A DNA stretch of 64,000 bases, taken from contig NZ_LT629766.1 of NCBI RefSeq assembly GCF_900105315.1, forward strand, positions 744,001-808,000, given 5' to 3'. A program made the position numbers and the translations under genes. The DNA comes from Brevibacterium siliguriense (GTDB taxonomy: Bacteria; Actinomycetota; Actinomycetes; Actinomycetales; Brevibacteriaceae). Below the pieces are notes generated by a model. The model did not search any database and was not told the origin of the DNA. It was given only the letters and a program-made list of their open reading frames with translations. Below are positions 28,949-36,458 of the stretch, piece after piece (position 1 is the stretch's first letter; every line of letters starts with the position of its first letter).

Positions 28949-29983
28949 ATGGACTCAGGACGACTGCAGAAGACAGCGGCCACGTCCGGACTGGTATCGG
29001 GACGGGCACCGACGGGTAGGGAACCTGCGCGGAAATGGCCCATCCTGCCCTGGACTGAGAAGCCGCGGATGCTGATGAAGGCGCCTGTGCCCTTCTCTCG
29101 TACCGAGGCGGCCGCGCGCGGGGTGACCCGTTACAAACTGCTGACCAGCTCACGGTATGTGCAGATCACACATGGAATGTGGATAGACACGGAACCCGAA
29201 ACCGACATCATCGCCCCGATCTGGGCAGACGATGACTGGGCGCGGGACCAGGTCAGGCTCACTGCGGGCATCGGGGTCGATCCCAGATCAGTCGGATGCA
29301 ATGTCACTGCAGCCCGTTTGTACGGGCTGCCGTTGCCGGGGTCGGCCGATAGGCGTCTGCACGTGGCGGTCGGCGAGGCGAATGCTTCCCGGCGACGGCG
29401 GGATGCGGTCCTGCACCGGTATGTCCGGCTACGGGCAGATGACTTCTTCGGCCTGCCGCTCATCTCAGTGCCCCAACTATTCGCGGAACTCGCCGGAGTG
29501 CTGACGACCGAGCAGCTGGTCGAGCTCGGTGACGCTGCTGTGGGCAGGTGGCATTGTGGCCCACTCACAACGATTGCTGAGATCCGCGCCGAACTGGCCG
29601 CTCGGTCGCGGCTGGTCGGACGACGGACTGCACAGAAAGCGATCGAATTGGTCCGTGAGGATGTGGACTCGCCCCCGGAGACGCGCCTTCGCCTGCAGTT
29701 GATCGCGGCCGGATTTCCCGAGCCGTCCGTGCATCCGGCCGTGTACTGCGGCCTGATCGATTCGGTGCTGCATCCGGACATGGGATACCCGGACATCCGA
29801 TTCGCCATCGAGTACGAAGGCGATCATCATCGCAGTTCACCGGCGCAGTTCGCTGAAGACAATCGGCGAAACGCCGCGTTGGAGGCCGAAGGGTGGTTCG
29901 TTCTCAGAGTCTCGAAACGCTCGAACTGGGCGGACATCCGTCGAATCGTCGAACACCGCCTCCGCCGAGCGGGTCTGTTGTGA
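28949..29983 (+). CDS. DUF559 (PD-(D/E)XK/Vsr-like) domain protein with AbiEi-like N-terminus
   Basis: About 344 residues. A winged-helix-like segment (FSRTEAAARGVTRYKLLTSS onward) resembles the N-terminal domain of AbiEi-type antitoxin proteins, and the C-terminal ~110 residues resemble DUF559 nucleases: ETRLRLQLIAAGFPEP, then YPDIRFAIEYEGDHHR with Asp and Glu in the PD-(D/E)XK positions, and ALEAEGWFVLRVSK. The start is uncertain (28949 or 29069). Arg/Gly-rich base use in the first 40 residues is poor, favouring the later start. The gene is bracketed by two 46-bp hairpin repeats. Such proteins are frequent, multi-copy and variable in actinobacteria; a defence or DNA-repair role is suspected but unproven. 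Confidence 0.78.
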   Translation: MDSGRLQKTAATSGLVSGRAPTGREPARKWPILPWTEKPRMLMKAPVPFSRTEAAARGVTRYKLLTSSRYVQITHGMWIDTEPETDIIAPIWADDDWARDQVRLTAGIGVDPRSVGCNVTAARLYGLPLPGSADRRLHVAVGEANASRRRRDAVLHRYVRLRADDFFGLPLISVPQLFAELAGVLTTEQLVELGDAAVGRWHCGPLTTIAEIRAELAARSRLVGRRTAQKAIELVREDVDSPPETRLRLQLIAAGFPEPSVHPAVYCGLIDSVLHPDMGYPDIRFAIEYEGDHHRSSPAQFAEDNRRNAALEAEGWFVLRVSKRSNWADIRRIVEHRLRRAGLL

Positions 29984-30000
29984 GTCGGGTCTCTTTGAAT

Positions 30001-30046
30001 GTGGCGAAAAGTCCGAAACTACCGTGAATTTCAGACTTTTCGCCAC
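30001..30046 (+). repeat. 46-bp hairpin repeat, copy B
   Basis: GTGGCGAAAAGTCCGAAA pairs with TTTCAGACTTTTCGCCAC with one G-T wobble, loop of 10 bases. It begins 17 bp after the DUF559 stop and lies between two convergent genes, so it may also terminate transcription. See copy A at 28681. Confidence 0.88.
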
Positions 30047-30077
30047 TATCGACTCAATGTCGCCGGTAGTTGCACCC

Positions 30078-30530
30078 TCACTCTACGAGGAGGGTGACCA
30101 CCTCAGCGACGCAGGCGGGGCGATCCTGTCCGTCGATCTCGATCGTGTGTTCGAGGATGACCTGAGTGCCCTTCTCGCCGCGGATGACGTCCTTGACGTT
30201 GATGATTCCGCGCAGTCGGGAGCCGACGAGGACGGGCTGGAGGAAGCGGACCTTGTTGAGTCCGTAGTTGACGCGGATCGACACGCCTTCGATGGTGAAG
30301 ACCTCCGTGGAGAACTTCGGGATGAGGGAGAGGGTGAAGAACCCGTGGACGATCGTCGCACCGTAGGGGCCTTCGGCCGCGCGCGCTTCGTCGACGTGGA
30401 TCCACTGGTGGTCGCCGGTGGCGTCGGCGAAGGTGTTGATGGCGTCCTGATCCATCGTCATCCACTCGGAGGAGCCGAGCCCCTGGCCGATGAGTGATTC
30501 GATCTCGTCGATGCCGTTGATTGTGCGCAC
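30078..30530 (-). CDS. MaoC-like (R)-specific enoyl-CoA hydratase
   Basis: Hot-dog-fold hydratase of 150 residues. The catalytic block FADATGDHQWIHVDEARAAEGPYG with Asp and His, and TIVHGFFTLSLIP, match the single-domain MaoC dehydratases related to mycobacterial HtdZ (Rv0130), which hydrate enoyl-CoA in lipid metabolism. GTG at 30528-30530 is the start, with AAAGGAGAACCAC directly upstream. It converges with the DUF559 gene and is divergent from the DUF1990 gene across about 170 bp. No CoA-ligase or dehydrogenase is adjacent. Confidence 0.9.
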   Translation of the reverse strand: MRTINGIDEIESLIGQGLGSSEWMTMDQDAINTFADATGDHQWIHVDEARAAEGPYGATIVHGFFTLSLIPKFSTEVFTIEGVSIRVNYGLNKVRFLQPVLVGSRLRGIINVKDVIRGEKGTQVILEHTIEIDGQDRPACVAEVVTLLVE

Positions 30531-30698
30531 GTGGTTCTCCTTTGATCCTGAATCAGATGCTGAGCGGACATTCGATTGATGTTCGCCGTTCTTGGCATCA
30601 TACGTGTACGGCCGTGCGACGCCACCCCGCCGTCCGGACTGTGAGTCCCAAAATCCGAGTCCGTGAGGTTGACGGTTCGACTCCTTTAGGTTGGAGGC

Positions 30699-31325
30699 AT
30701 GGCAGGCTATTCCGAGGACCGTCCCGAGACGCTGACACATCCCCTCTCACCGAGGTGGCTGGAGCGTCCCGACGGCTATCGTCATTTCGAATCCGCGTAC
30801 TTCGTCGGCCGCGGGAAGGAGACGTTCGACCGCTGCGCCGAGGAGCTCCTGCACTGGGAGGTCAAGATCCGCAGCGGCTTCGACATCGATGTGGACGTCG
30901 ACGCCATTCTCGTCGGAAGTGCGGACGCGGTCAGTCGAGCGGCTGGAGCGGAGTCGACGGCCGATGTCGACGCTCGCGCGGACGGAGTGAGATCTGGTCG
31001 ACCGCCTCGTGTGCGGCAGGGGCAGGAACCGACGATTCGAGTGCGTCTCGGTCCCTTTCGACTGCCTGAGCCCTCACGCGTCATCGACGTCTTCGAAACG
31101 GAAGATCGGTGCGGTTTCACCTACGGAACGAAGCCGGGACATCCGATCACTGGAGAAGAGTCATTCATCCTCATCCGCACCGCCGATGACCGGGTGTTCC
31201 TCGTTCTGAGGTCGGTCTCACGGGCAGGGTTGGGAATCTGGCGCCTCGGCGAACCCTTCGTCCGGCTCGCTCAGATCATCTACCGACGCCGCTACAGCAG
31301 GGCATTGCGCACCCGACGCAGCTGA
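30699..31325 (+). CDS. DUF1990 family protein
   Basis: Cytoplasmic protein of 208 residues. The features typical of DUF1990 are visible: the early GYRHFESAYFVGRGKETF (usually Y..R...), LLHWEVKIRSGFDID, and the closing FGYGT-like FTYGTKPGHPITGEESFILIR with SRAGLGIWRLGEPFVRLAQIIYRRRY. An inserted ~25-residue Ala/Asp/Gly-rich stretch (AAGAESTADVDARADG) interrupts the middle. The family is of unknown function, widespread in plants and actinobacteria. It is divergent from maoC; the intergenic region has no obvious operator. Confidence 0.82.
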   Translation: MAGYSEDRPETLTHPLSPRWLERPDGYRHFESAYFVGRGKETFDRCAEELLHWEVKIRSGFDIDVDVDAILVGSADAVSRAAGAESTADVDARADGVRSGRPPRVRQGQEPTIRVRLGPFRLPEPSRVIDVFETEDRCGFTYGTKPGHPITGEESFILIRTADDRVFLVLRSVSRAGLGIWRLGEPFVRLAQIIYRRRYSRALRTRRS

Positions 31326-31409
31326 GCGAGAAGCGCTCGTACAGTGAGGTCACCTCACTCCGAAACCGGATGCGGGTGCATCGCCGCGGGCGCGCGTTCA
31401 GGTGGCGGG

Positions 31410-32459
31410 TCACTTGCCGGGGATCGAGCTCCGAGCAGGGGTGTATTCCCAGTGCCACGGCTCGTACATGCTCGCCTTGGCCCAGTCGGGGTTCTCCCAG
31501 CCGTATTCGTCACCATGCTCGACGAGCCAGTTCCATGCTCCGGTCTTGTTGGCGACTCCACCGCCGAGGTCGAGGGCGATTCCCCAACCGTGCAGTGAGG
31601 TTCCCGGCTTGGCGGCCAGTCCCGGCTTTCGGCTGGCCACAGAGAGCTGGCCGGCCATGTCACGGTAGGAGTCCGTGATCTCAAGTTCCTTGCCGGTGTC
31701 CTTCTTGTAGGCGGCGTTCATCTTCGCGAAGGAGACGGCGGCGTCCGCACGGAGTCGGTGGTCTTCCTTGCCGAGGTCGCACAACCACTCATCGGGCAGC
31801 TCGCCGTTGCCGGCGGACTGATCGAAGTTCTGCTTCTCATCGCAACCGGGCAGAGCACTCTTCTCGACCGCACGGGAGGCGGCTTCGACCTTCTTCTGCT
31901 TGGCGCTCGGCACGCCGATTTCCATCGACGACTTCCCCTTGGCCTCGGGGATGTCGGCGTTGACCTTCTCCGGGTTGATGGCAGCGGGTTCGCTGGCAGC
32001 GGTCGGGTCGGTCTTGACCTCGGCGCCTCCGCCGAGGTTGTTGACCAGCATGGTCACAGCGGTGGCGGCACCGGCCACGGAGACGGCCGCCAGGGTGGAC
32101 ACGGTCCGCAGCTTCCGCTTGCGCACGGACTTGAGCAGCGCACCATCGGACCCGCGGCTCTCGGCGGCTCCTGCGCTGACCCGGCGGGCAGACGATGAGC
32201 CGAAGGTCGGCGGAACCGCGGCGGCTTCACGAGCCATCGCGGCCCGACGCGGGGACGTCTCAGCTGCCCGGGCTTCGGCGGCCATAGCTGAGCGCCTGGG
32301 CGACAGGTTCTCGGCTGTGGAGTCAGCGGCTGCAGGGACGGTCGGTGTCCCGGTCTCGCGCGTCGAGGTGCGAGCGCGAGAGAACGGGGACGATGAGCGG
32401 CGCCTGTGCAGATCCCGTCGACGCACCTGCGGTTCTGTGGCCGATGATGACTCTGACAT
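31410..32459 (-). CDS. D-alanyl-D-alanine carboxypeptidase, VanY family
   Basis: Peptidoglycan carboxypeptidase of 349 residues. An unusually long cytoplasmic N-terminus (~130 residues, Ser/Arg/Ala-rich, with repeated SPRRSAMAAEAR and SPRRAAMAREAA) precedes one membrane anchor (TVSTLAAVSVAGAATAVTMLV), then a linker and the M15B domain at about 245-345. Zinc ligands are in SLHGWGIALDLGGG and EPWHWEYTP. ATG 32459 has ACGGAGAG upstream; codons before it have no good signal. It cleaves the terminal D-Ala of cell-wall stem peptides. The repeated N-terminal segment is odd for the family and may bind a cytoplasmic partner. Confidence 0.9.
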   Translation of the reverse strand: MSESSSATEPQVRRRDLHRRRSSSPFSRARTSTRETGTPTVPAAADSTAENLSPRRSAMAAEARAAETSPRRAAMAREAAAVPPTFGSSSARRVSAGAAESRGSDGALLKSVRKRKLRTVSTLAAVSVAGAATAVTMLVNNLGGGAEVKTDPTAASEPAAINPEKVNADIPEAKGKSSMEIGVPSAKQKKVEAASRAVEKSALPGCDEKQNFDQSAGNGELPDEWLCDLGKEDHRLRADAAVSFAKMNAAYKKDTGKELEITDSYRDMAGQLSVASRKPGLAAKPGTSLHGWGIALDLGGGVANKTGAWNWLVEHGDEYGWENPDWAKASMYEPWHWEYTPARSSIPGK

Positions 32460-32683
32460 AACTCTCCGTGTGGTGTGACTCGTCGAAGACCGCCGAGGTT
32501 TCGACGACTTCAATACAACATCACAAAAGTGTAACGGGAATATATAGAACCTGTCATATTTAAGTGACGAGTCGCACCCATGGCCGGTCAGCCGACGCTC
32601 AGATCGGGTTCAGCGGAACCCCAGATGTCTGGCATTGCACGAGGTCAGCGCCTTACGGGCAGCAAGGCCGCGCCTCGGCGAGT

Positions 32684-33970
32684 TTATTCGGAACGGCTCT
32701 CGACATACTGCCGGAGCGCGCGTTCCTGGGCCTCTTCGTCGGGGAAGACCACTTCGGTCCGCGCGCCTCCTGTAACGGGATCGTTACTGAAGATCAGCTT
32801 GATGCCGAGCAGGCGGGCCTGCCCCTGTGCGATGACGAGACCGAGGCCCATTCCGCCGCCGCCGGCGGAGACGAAGCGGGTCGGACCGGTGTTGACGATG
32901 TCCGGCGGATAGCCGGAACCGGAGTCGGAGATGACGATGCTGCGCGTGCTCGTCTCCAAACGGATGGGATCCCCGCCGTGCTTGATCGCGTTGACGAGCA
33001 GGTTCGACACGATGCGCTCGAAGCGGCGGACATCGGTGACCAGCGTCGAGTTCAGGGCCGCTAAGTGAGTGTCGATCTGGTGACCGGCCAGGGCGCCCGA
33101 GGCCTCCATCGTGCCCAGCAGGGATCGGATCGTCTGATCGACGTCGACGCGGGTGAACTCGGGATTGGCGCGGCCGGCATCGAGACGGGATACCTCGAGG
33201 AGATCCTCGACGAGGACTTGCATGCGCACGACTCGGTCCTTGACGAGTTCGGCGGGGCGGGAATCCTCCTCGAGCAGATTCGCGGCATTGACCAGCCCGG
33301 TCAGCGGAGTGCGCATCTCGTGAGCGAGGTCGGCGGTGAAGCGCTGTTCGGAGTCGATGCGCTCGGTCAGTCGGGCGACCGCGGTGTCGACGGCCGTGGC
33401 GAAGGCCCACACCTCCTGGTCGGATTCGTCGATGACATCGGCGATGCGCGTCGTCGTGTCTCCCGCGGCGATCTTCCGGGCCGCCTGCGCGCCGAGGGTC
33501 AGCCGGCGGGAGATGCGACCGGCGACGATGGATCCGACACCGCCGACGACGAGTGCGGAGCCGATCATTCCGACCAGCAGCGCTTGATCGATGCGGCCGA
33601 TGAGCTCCTGGCTGTCCTTCGTCGAAGCTCGCACGGAGATCACCTGGGTGTGCGAGCCGACCTCGATCGGAGCCGCCGCCCACACGATCTCCTCACCGTC
33701 GACCTCGGAGCGGATCGTCACGCTCTGCCCTTTGAGGGCGGACTTGCGCGCCTCCTGGGGCAGCTGCGGATCGTCGATGCGGGCGTTGAGGGTGAGTACC
33801 CCGGTCTCGGAGAAGATGGCCGTCGCATTCGTCAGCTGCTCGGTCACCGTCGACCGCATCCGGTCGTCCTCGGCCCGGGCCGCGGATTGGCGCAGCACGA
33901 TCGAACACGACAGGACGGCGATGATCACCGAGGCGACGATGAGCAGAGAGATCTTCCAGCGCAGCGACAT
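32684..33970 (-). CDS. Sensor histidine kinase, CseC-like
   Basis: Membrane kinase of 428 residues. Topology is helix 1 (residues 6-24), an extracytoplasmic sensor (~25-130), helix 2 (132-152), HAMP, then HisKA with FTADLAHEMRTPLTGL (phospho-His217), N-box RRFERIVSNLLVNAIKHG and HATPase G-boxes ISDSGSGYPP and GGGMGLGLVIAQG. It is the last gene of a lipoprotein/response regulator/kinase operon, starting 4 bp after the regulator. The order matches CseA-CseB-CseC of Streptomyces, which monitors cell-envelope damage, but no sigE is present here. Confidence 0.92.
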   Translation of the reverse strand: MSLRWKISLLIVASVIIAVLSCSIVLRQSAARAEDDRMRSTVTEQLTNATAIFSETGVLTLNARIDDPQLPQEARKSALKGQSVTIRSEVDGEEIVWAAAPIEVGSHTQVISVRASTKDSQELIGRIDQALLVGMIGSALVVGGVGSIVAGRISRRLTLGAQAARKIAAGDTTTRIADVIDESDQEVWAFATAVDTAVARLTERIDSEQRFTADLAHEMRTPLTGLVNAANLLEEDSRPAELVKDRVVRMQVLVEDLLEVSRLDAGRANPEFTRVDVDQTIRSLLGTMEASGALAGHQIDTHLAALNSTLVTDVRRFERIVSNLLVNAIKHGGDPIRLETSTRSIVISDSGSGYPPDIVNTGPTRFVSAGGGGMGLGLVIAQGQARLLGIKLIFSNDPVTGGARTEVVFPDEEAQERALRQYVESRSE

Positions 33971-33974
33971 GCGA

Positions 33975-34934
33975 TCAGCCTGCGAAACGGTAACCGAATC
34001 CGCGAACGGTTTCGATCATGTTCGCCCCGATCTTCTTCCGCAGGCGCTGGATGTGGACGTCGACGACGCGGGAGTCACCGGCCCATTCGTAACCCCAGAC
34101 TGTGAACGCGATCTTCTCCCGCGAATACACGTGCTCAGGCTGCTCGGTCAGCAGCAGGAGGACACGCAGCTCGGTCGGCGTGAGGTGGACTTCCTCCCCG
34201 TCGACCTCGACGGTCAGGCGTCCGGTGTCGAGGACGAGGGACCCCAGTCGTGTGCGGAACGGACCCAGCCCGCTGTCGGAGCCGGACGTCTCCGCGGCCA
34301 CCGTGGGGGATCCGCTCGGGCGGGGCGGAACCCCGCCGATGGCCTCTTCGTCGTCGTCCGCCTCGGGGGCGGTGGTGAACTTCCCCCCGGCACCGAGGTA
34401 GGTGTCATCGGATTCGAGCTGCGCTCGCAGTCGATCCCGAGTGTCCATTCCGGGGCTGGCGCCGAGGACTTCGGGGATGCCGTCGCCGGTGACCATGCCG
34501 CCGGGACCGATCACGGTTTCGTGGTGCTCATCCGCCTCGGGGGCGGGCGAGTAGCCGAACCTGTCGGTGCCGGTGGTGATGAATCTGCGGACGACCGCGC
34601 GGATGCGGGCGTTGAGCACCTGCATGTCGAAGGGCTTGGTGAGGTAGTCGTCGGCTCCGGCCTCGAGGGCCTGGACGATGTCGATGGCATCGGAGCGAGC
34701 GGAGATGATGATGATCGGGATCGTCGAACGCTCGCGCACGGCACGGCAGATGGAGGCGCCGTTCATCGTCGGCAGCATGAGATCCAACAGCAGGACGTCG
34801 GCGCCGTTGGCGGAGACGAACTCGTACCCCTCGCGGCCGTCGGCGAATGCCGAGACCGTGTAATCGAAGCGTTCGAGTCCGATCTGCGTCGTTTCGCGGA
34901 TGACCTCGTCATCCTCGACCAGAACTATATGCAT
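33975..34934 (-). CDS. OmpR-family response regulator with very long linker, CseB-like
   Basis: DNA-binding response regulator of 319 residues, against a usual ~230. The receiver has DD at 8-9, phospho-acceptor Asp51 in LLLDLMLP and Lys100 in LTKPF; the winged-helix output domain is at about 227-319 (LVLDTGRLTVEVDGEEVHLTP to RLRKKIGANMIETVRGFGYRF). Between them lie about 105 residues, acidic and Gly/Pro-rich (SPAPEADEHHE, APEADDDEEAIGG), that most OmpR proteins lack. The start ATG shares one base with the stop of the upstream lipoprotein gene (TAATG), so translation is coupled. It probably regulates envelope-stress genes. Confidence 0.92.
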   Translation of the reverse strand: MHIVLVEDDEVIRETTQIGLERFDYTVSAFADGREGYEFVSANGADVLLLDLMLPTMNGASICRAVRERSTIPIIIISARSDAIDIVQALEAGADDYLTKPFDMQVLNARIRAVVRRFITTGTDRFGYSPAPEADEHHETVIGPGGMVTGDGIPEVLGASPGMDTRDRLRAQLESDDTYLGAGGKFTTAPEADDDEEAIGGVPPRPSGSPTVAAETSGSDSGLGPFRTRLGSLVLDTGRLTVEVDGEEVHLTPTELRVLLLLTEQPEHVYSREKIAFTVWGYEWAGDSRVVDVHIQRLRKKIGANMIETVRGFGYRFAG

Positions 34935-35590
34935 TACGTTTCTCCATTAAGCCGCGTGAAGCGTTGACCTGGTTCAAACCTACCGTCGTGCATGCGATAC
35001 ACCTGCACCGACCAGCCGGAGGGGCAGCATGCTTTGTCCCCGTCGGCGAACATAGCCTCCTGCACCACCAGTGTCCCATTTCTGCCGGGATCGACCTTGA
35101 GCTGATTGCCGGTGGCGATGAGCTCGAGTCGGGGCTCGCCGTTGTGTTCGCTGATGACCGCGCCGGCGATGGTCTCATCTCGCTGCTCGGGGTTGGCCAC
35201 CGTGACGAGTTGGAACTTCTGTTTGCCGCTGAGGAACGGCGACGAGAACTTCAGGCAGTCCTTGCAGTCGGCGACGACCTTGGCCGCCTCCGTGCCGCTG
35301 CCGGTGACGGCGTATCCCGACGACGATTCGATGGCCTTGCGGACCTCGTCGAGGGAGAACGGTTCGTTCGGCTCCCCGGCGGCCTCGGTATTGGGGGCGA
35401 AGAGGGAAGGGGAGGGGTTGCCCTCGGGCGAGACTTTGAGGCCGCGATCGGGACCGCATGCTGTGACAGTGAAAGCCATGACTGCCGCAAGGAGGATCGC
35501 CGTGAAGGTGCGGACTGTGCGACGGAGCGATGTCGAATGGGGACTGCCGAGAGGAGTTGGGCTGAGAACTGTGCTGCCTGCCGTGGTCAT
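34934..35590 (-). CDS. Lipoprotein, CseA-like by position
   Basis: Exported lipoprotein of 218 residues. After a 25-residue Thr/Ser-rich start comes a hydrophobic signal (FTAILLAAVMAFTVTAC) with a lipobox whose Cys is followed by GPDRG. The mature part has two pairs of Cys (CKDCLKF and DKACCPSGW), which may form disulfides. I place the start at ATG 35588-35590; the ribosome-binding site is weak. It heads the operon with the response regulator and kinase. CseA in Streptomyces is a lipoprotein that dampens the CseBC system. No sequence family was recognised, so the parallel rests on gene order. Confidence 0.8.
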   Translation of the reverse strand: MTTAGSTVLSPTPLGSPHSTSLRRTVRTFTAILLAAVMAFTVTACGPDRGLKVSPEGNPSPSLFAPNTEAAGEPNEPFSLDEVRKAIESSSGYAVTGSGTEAAKVVADCKDCLKFSSPFLSGKQKFQLVTVANPEQRDETIAGAVISEHNGEPRLELIATGNQLKVDPGRNGTLVVQEAMFADGDKACCPSGWSVQVYRMHDGRFEPGQRFTRLNGET

Positions 35591-35838
35591 TGGGACCGCG
35601 GCGTCTGCGCATGGTTCACGGCCAGGCGGGGCCTGGCTGGAGTGAAACGAGCACAGCGCCTCCCCGGAGGCGCGTCGGATGGTGACGGGCACACTCTCAT
35701 TTTTGCCTGTTCGGAGTCCGTAGTCCACCTGGTCATCGGCTCAGGCGGCTCGGAGCCGTCCCCGGAGCGGCCGGGTATCGCGCTTCCCGTCGGCTTCAAG
35801 GCATCTTGTGGCAACCTCCGTGCGGCGGGGTGACGGTC

Positions 35839-35908
35839 GGTTGGGGCCGGCTCGGTGACGGTGGGGCCAACGGTTGGTCTGGGCCGGCTCGGTGACGGTG
35901 GTGCCGAG
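35839..35908 (+). repeat. Direct repeat in a gene-poor stretch
   Basis: Two tandem units of about 35 bases share GGGCCGGCTCGGTGACGG and begin near 35843 and 35880. They lie in the stretch 35591-35988, which otherwise holds no gene I can support: frames open there have no family-like sequence. The lipoprotein (minus) and the small membrane gene (plus) diverge from this region, so it should hold their promoters. Confidence 0.6.
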
Positions 35909-35988
35909 GTTCCAGGCATGGCCGTATGGGGTTTGATCTCGGCCACAGGATGGGTCGGCTCTCAGGTCCGACCGGTAGAGTGAGGGGC

Positions 35989-36270
35989 ATGGCGCCCACG
36001 AACACCCCGAAGAAGAAGTCCACAGGCGGCAAGCCCACGAGCACGGTGTCCTACAAGGACGCGATCAAAGTCGGCGTCGTCTGCGCAATCGTCACCCTCG
36101 TTCTCGCGATCATCGTCACCCGAGCGTGGCAGGACGGCCGCGCCTTCGGCTACGCATTCATCTATGCCGGAGCGGCATTTGTGCTGGTGTCGGGCTTCAC
36201 GAGCTACCTCAACTGGGTGATGCGCAAGGACACGCAGAACCAGAACCAGTCCTACCCAGTCATGCGCTGA
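35989..36270 (+). CDS. Small hypothetical membrane protein
   Basis: Protein of 93 residues with a basic start (TPKKKSTGGKPTS), helix 1 (VGVVCAIVTLVLAIIVTRAW), helix 2 (GYAFIYAGAAFVLVSGFTSYL) and a polar end (RKDTQNQNQS). The ATG at 35989 follows TGAGGGGC. It has no recognised family. It lies alone between divergent and convergent neighbours and is followed by a hairpin terminator. Confidence 0.7.
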   Translation: MAPTNTPKKKSTGGKPTSTVSYKDAIKVGVVCAIVTLVLAIIVTRAWQDGRAFGYAFIYAGAAFVLVSGFTSYLNWVMRKDTQNQNQSYPVMR

Positions 36271-36339
36271 CTCCACCTTTCGCGGCATAACCTCGCGTGG
36301 CTCTCTTTTCCTGCAGCTGCTGAGGCGCCAGACACCGAA

Positions 36340-36379
36340 AGCGCCATAGCTCCCTGTTCCGGCAGGGGGTTATGGCGCT
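36340..36379 (+). terminator. Bidirectional terminator-like hairpin
   Basis: AGCGCCATAGCTCCCTG pairs with CAGGGGGTTATGGCGCT (two mismatches) around TTCCGG. It lies between the convergent small membrane gene and copA. Confidence 0.75.
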
Positions 36380-36458
36380 ATCAGTGAGGGATGCTCCCGG
36401 TCGAGACGTGCGGCTCGTTGGTTTCTGCTGCGAACTGGTCAGCCGTCAGCGCCCCCGC

